Assembly (NCBI RefSeq): GCF_040054535.1
Contig: NC_090780.1
Span: 9,824,501 to 9,888,500, forward strand
Origin: Antennarius striatus
Taxonomy: Eukaryota > Chordata > Actinopteri > Lophiiformes > Antennariidae
Length of the DNA: 64,000 nt
Direction: 5' to 3'
Shown here in pieces: positions 59,986-64,000 of this stretch (the stretch's first letter is position 1; every line of letters begins with the position of its first letter). Under the pieces are notes generated by a model that did no database searches, was not told the DNA's origin, and saw only the letters and a list, made by a program, of their open reading frames with translations. A program made the position numbers and the translations under genes.

Positions 59986-60319
59986 CACTGCGCCCTCATT
60001 CTGCACAGTTAATGTGTTCTGAGAACCACACACAATTAACGAATTCCATGATAGAGCGACAAACTATCTTATTATTTACGGTAATTTAAGGGTTTATGAC
60101 CCTCCCCATACTGATATTAAACCACCTTCTATTTGTATTACCCTTTCCCATACTCTTATCGACTGTTTAAAGCACTTTTGTATCTCACATCAGACTCACG
60201 GAACATAGCGCAATTCCGAATGCTGTCAGCCAATAGAGAGCATGTACGGTATCACGAGACTACCTACCAAAAATCGGGATGAGGTGAAGTTGCGAGCATT
60301 GATGCCCAAGGGCGCACTG
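59986..60319. mobile_element. pogo/Tigger-like MITE, copy 2, complete but diverged
   Basis: Starts CACTGCGCCCTC and ends GGGCGCACTG, near-complementary ends flanked by TA (59984-59985 and 60320-60321). Shares CTATCTTATTATTTACGGTAA, CCCTCCCCATACTGATATTA and GCTGTCAGCCAAT with copy 1. Length 334 bp, no coding capacity. Confidence 0.85.
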
Positions 60320-60599
60320 TAAATAATTTTGGATTTTGCCTGTCTGTGATGCCACATGACAGATCCTCTGTCAAGGTCACGGACAGTAATGATGAGCTTT
60401 GTCATTCTCTCTGCACATCTTTTTTTTTTTTTTAGTTGTGGGGTGATGACAGGCATGATACATTTTGCCATGTCAGTAAATATTAGGAATCACAAAATTG
60501 ATTTAAACAATGTTTCTTAAATTGTAAGTGTATTAGCACATTAAGAATTATTATAAATATCAAATATAAAGTAGTTTTTAGTCGTGTGATATGTGTGTG

Positions 60600-60840
60600 T
60601 GTGAATGGTATGTGTAAAACATGTTCTTCTTTGGCTCTGTCTGTGGCCCAACGTGGAGCTCTTTTTTTGCCAGATGAGTGAAGCTTTGCAGAGGCAACCA
60701 CTGGGAGTTCTGCTTTCTGTTTCATCTCCTCTCTACTGCCGTGGAGCAGACATGCAAATCCGCTGTAATGAGTGCAGTCTGTGTGGCGGCGGTGGGGGTG
60801 AACTGAGGAATTTTAAGTGAAGAGAGAAAGGGTGGAGGAA
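60600..60840. promoter_or_regulatory. Candidate conserved non-coding element with octamer motif
   Basis: A GC-balanced block in AT-rich DNA with an exact POU octamer ATGCAAAT (60752-60759) and no repeat character. This is a suggestion from composition only. Confidence 0.22.
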
Positions 60841-61739
60841 AAGGTGAGATGCTGACAGTTGTGTAAGATAGGAAAGCACAGGTTTAGGATAAGGTTATGT
60901 CAGGAGCATCTAGTGTTAGAGAAAGTCTTTCTTTAAATCAAATATTCATTAGATTGCTTTAGCATCTTCCCTTCATAGTTGAAACGTTGTGCTCATGATG
61001 CCGATGACGGCACTTTAATGTCATCTTTTACACCAGTAATCCATTGTAGGAAAAAATGCAGTCCATCACTATCGTTATCATTTTTAGCAAATATAAGGAA
61101 GCTTTGTATGAATTTTCCCAAAATTACTAGTTGTAGTTATTGTTTTTTTTCTTTACAGGTAAATAAATACAGCATATCTTTTAACATTTCTTCAAAATAT
61201 CAGACCAGTTTACTGAAAATATAATTTTTAACAAACCAATAGTTTCAAGATGCAATTGCAAGATTTAATCCTATAGACATCGAAATCATCACATACATCA
61301 CCAACACCATCTGTTCGGAGAAAGACGTGGACATGTCGGTGTTAAAGCGGCAGAACTTAACAAAGAAAACACAAAAAAAATTGTGTCTTCCTCAAGTAGA
61401 CTCTTAATCCTTCCATTAATTTAAGGCTAGATCATATGACTTATCGATTTGAGTGAATCGTGAGAATATTTCAATCTGCCATACACATTAACCTATATGC
61501 CAGACTGTCCAGTAACTGTGTGAATATGATTTATTCACGGGTAAAGCATTGAGTCATCAGTTAATTTTGGGATGGTTAGGCATCTCTATCTGTCCAATGA
61601 TGTAAAGTATCCAAAACTTTTGATGAGCTCTGTAGATCAATAGAAAGTTAACGGCTACCTCACTTCAGCTGAGAGCTGCAGGATATTATCAGTGTTTGAC
61701 TTTTCATTGGGAACACAATAGTATGGAAACTCTATGCTG

Positions 61740-62204
61740 TACAGTATGGGCTGGCAATATGTCCCTAAAGTAATATCACGATATTTCAGAGGATTTTGGC
61801 AACAACGATATACAGTATATTTTCATATGTCAGTTTTCGAAAGTGCAATTGTACACGATAAACATTAGAACTTTATTAATCAGCATTAATGTCTGTGTAG
61901 GTTCTAAGTCATCCAGGTCATGGTTATCCAAAAGGTGTTTGAGTCGATCCACTGGTCGTGAGGAAGTTCTTGAAAATGTTTCATCTCTCGTCTAAGAGAC
62001 TTCTTCAGTTCTGAAGAAGTCTCTTGGATGAAATATGTTTTCAAATATGTTTCTATATGCTTTTTGTGCTGGCCACTTAGAACTGAGAACTTCTACACAT
62101 GCCATGTACTGGATTGGGTGTGTCTGTCTGAGGTGATGAAATAAATTCGATGTATATTGTTTATACAGTTTTTTGCACCATTGGCATATTATTATATAAT
62201 GCAT
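61740..62204 (-). mobile_element. hAT transposon remnant with BED-type zinc finger
   Basis: A minus-strand frame (62204-61992) encodes CQWCKKLYKQYTSNLF and HHLRQTHPIQY, a BED-type zinc finger (CxxC, then TSNL and HxxxxxH), as at the N-terminus of hAT transposases and ZBED proteins. Nothing of the catalytic domain follows. Adjacent sequence at 61745-61810 (GGCTGGCAATATGTCCCTAAAG, ATCACGATATTT, AACGATATA) resembles the terminal part of non-autonomous fish hAT elements. The remnant is interrupted by a palindrome-containing segment. Confidence 0.55.
61995..62024. repeat. Perfect palindrome, 14-bp arms
   Basis: AGAGACTTCTTCAG (61995-62008), TT, and its exact complement (62011-62024). It is embedded in a segment (about 61900-62040) with CATCCAGGTCATGGTTATCC and GATGAAACATTTTC-like pieces that I recognise as a common fish repeat. 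Confidence 0.95.
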
Positions 62205-63786
62205 ATGTTTTTAATCTCGTAATCTGAATCATATGCGGTGCACTGCGTAATTGTATGTGAAATGAATGACGTCCTTATGTTTTCAAGTCAGCATATGAGA
62301 TACAAAATGTTTATACCTTATTGATAATTATACCGGTGTCAAAGATATGATACCCACCTGTAATGCGCGGTCTAAGATTCGTAAAGTAACTAAGAGTAAC
62401 TTCAGTGTGCTTGCCACCAGAACTATAACAATTTGCAAATCAGAGGGTTAATTGTTTAAATCAATTTGTCTTAGACAACTATTAAGTGTCTTTGTTTTTC
62501 AATATTTTATGATAGTGGGTTTTTTTTTACCTGTTTCTTGAAATTTTTAGGGTACTTTATATTGTGTTTTGGACTATTTTCTGGACAAAAAAGGCATTTT
62601 AAGACATTAAAAAATTAAGTGGTTTTACTCCTCATGCTTTATTGAAAGAAATGATTTATTGAATCCCCGACAGACATTGTCAGCAGCAACACATAGACAG
62701 ATAGAGATACAATACAGATAACACAATAAACTGATCACTGCTCAGTGTTTTCATTAACTTTTTATTTGCCTGTGTTTGTGTGTAGCTCTCTTAATACATG
62801 TTAAAAGCAAGCTATTTCACAAGCAGGGAGTGAGCTGTTCACCCATCATGGCCAATATTATGTGGAGTGCAGAATAAAATGCCAGCTGCCCACACAGTGA
62901 CTTAACCTTCCTCCTCTGAAATTAGGGTTCCCTGTTGGAAAGGCATCAGACCATTCTACAGTAGTGTAATATCTCTGTAGTATCTACTGCACGTATTCTC
63001 ACATTACTGCTTGTCTACTTTGTCTTGATGAAGGTATCAGAGCTGCCATCATTCTACAAATAATCGCTTAGTCAATCAAAAGAAAGCAGTTTACTAACTA
63101 CGGTTTTTATTAAGATTTCAAACCTTTGTTCATCCTCACTTAGACATATTTGCTGATTTGTTTGACACTTTTCATTCTGGGAATTTGTTGTGACACTTTG
63201 TTAACATTTCTTGGATATTTTGTGGATTAAAAATTCTTATTGCACAAGAAAGGCTTGATGCTCATGGATTTTCATCGTGTTTAGAAATATGCTATCCAAT
63301 GCACTTGGGTAGTCTTGATCTGATGATGTCAAGCATTTGGTCGGTGCTGGTGGGAAAAGTTGACAAACTCAGAATTTATTAATATCCATGTTTGATCATA
63401 GATGAAATACAATTGCATTTTATTATCAAACTGCATCATTACCATAAGTGAAACAATAGGGAGATGACATGAACAACTTCTTAACCACCAGACGAACAAG
63501 AGTAGAGCACAGATTTGCTTAAATGTGATGTCTTCTTCCATACTGTTCACTTGTATAAGATGGTTAAAAAAACTAAGCTCCTTCAGGAAAGATGCTTTGT
63601 CATTGAGTTGGCTCAGTTGCAGTAGAGAAGCTGCAATAGCTTATTTTTTGTTACAGCCAAATCAGTGATCTTTGTTGGCTATGTATGAGATTGCTCGATG
63701 TACAGTTCGTAATACAGTCACACAACTGTTAAAACTACTGGCACTCGTTGGGCAAAGTATATGCAGCACTTCATAACTTACTGCTG
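62205..63786. other. AT-rich non-coding sequence
   Basis: No exon recognised. A GC-balanced stretch at about 62810-62950 is a weak candidate for a conserved element. The minus frame at 63329-63550 is not recognisable. Confidence 0.45.
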
Positions 63787-63788
63787 TA

Positions 63789-64000
63789 CAGTAATCCCTC
63801 GCTTATTCGCGCTCAAGATGCATGGCTTCACTACATCGTGGATTTTTAGTAGGTAGCCACTTGATACCGTATACGCATGCTATTGGCTGACAGCATCCAT
63901 GTGTGCACTGCGTTCAGAGACTCAAGGAATGCAGTGCACTTCCGTGTATTAAAGAAACACTTTTCTTTAATACAAAAGTGCTTTAGACAGTCTATACGAG
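63789..64000. mobile_element. pogo/Tigger-like MITE, copy 3, cut by the window end
   Basis: Starts with CAGTAATCCCTCGCTTATTC after a TA (63787-63788). Runs in the opposite orientation to copies 1 and 2: ATCGTGGATTTTTAGTAGGTAG, GCATGCTATTGGCTGACAGCAT and TTAATACAAAAGTG are complements of their internal blocks. The other end lies beyond position 64000. Confidence 0.85.

Overview
This is a window of teleost fish nuclear DNA. The evidence is spliced vertebrate genes with GT-AG introns, abundant (CA)n, (GT)n and (CTTC)n microsatellites, two families of tRNA-derived fish SINEs, a pogo/Tigger-like MITE family, and decayed LINE fragments. No prokaryotic, plasmid or phage feature was seen. Only short open frames exist because coding exons are small, so most gene models here were assembled by hand from splice sites and reading-frame phase.

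Layout. 1-1.65 kb: remnants of two different non-LTR retrotransposons. 2.06-3.34 kb (+): last two coding exons of a glycosyltransferase family 6 gene (alpha-1,3-galactosyltransferase/ABO/GBGT1 superfamily). 4.3-6.14 kb: two copies of one tRNA-SINE in inverted orientation around an L2-like LINE fragment. 6.5-17.2 kb (-): at least 14 exons of a coiled-coil protein, probably CCDC30. 18.7-22.2 kb (+): an EMP3-like tetraspan membrane protein whose first coding intron is almost wholly a CTTC array. 23.2-27.1 kb (+): a nine-coding-exon FAM83 gene, probably fam83e. 28.6-36.0 kb (+): a 16-exon utp3/SAS10 gene of the ribosomal small-subunit processome. 36.4-38.1 kb (-): ppcs, the second enzyme of coenzyme A synthesis from pantothenate. 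39.3-43.8 kb: unassigned sequence with a LINE remnant. About 43.8-44.7 kb: a CpG-rich block that looks like a promoter and first exon of a rightward gene. 44.7-64 kb: AT-rich sequence without a recognisable exon, probably a long first intron or intergenic DNA, with SINE, MITE and hAT fragments, microsatellites, hairpins and some blocks that look like conserved non-coding elements.

The genes do not form a functional pathway; each is a separate vertebrate housekeeping or tissue gene. The neighbourhood mixes two human syntenies known to me: PPCS-CCDC30 (1p34.2) and EMP3-FAM83E (19q13.3).

I found no convincing undescribed system. The most interesting observations are: a GT6 enzyme with the HAA donor-specificity tripeptide; a predicted 13-nt microexon in the coiled-coil gene; two strong hairpins in fam83e introns, one filling nearly half of a 79-bp intron; a 27-bp exact repeat placed 3.8 kb apart on either side of the CpG-rich block; a perfect palindrome beside a duplicated ~60-bp unit near 58 kb; and a BED-finger hAT remnant beside a perfect 14-bp-arm palindrome near 62 kb.
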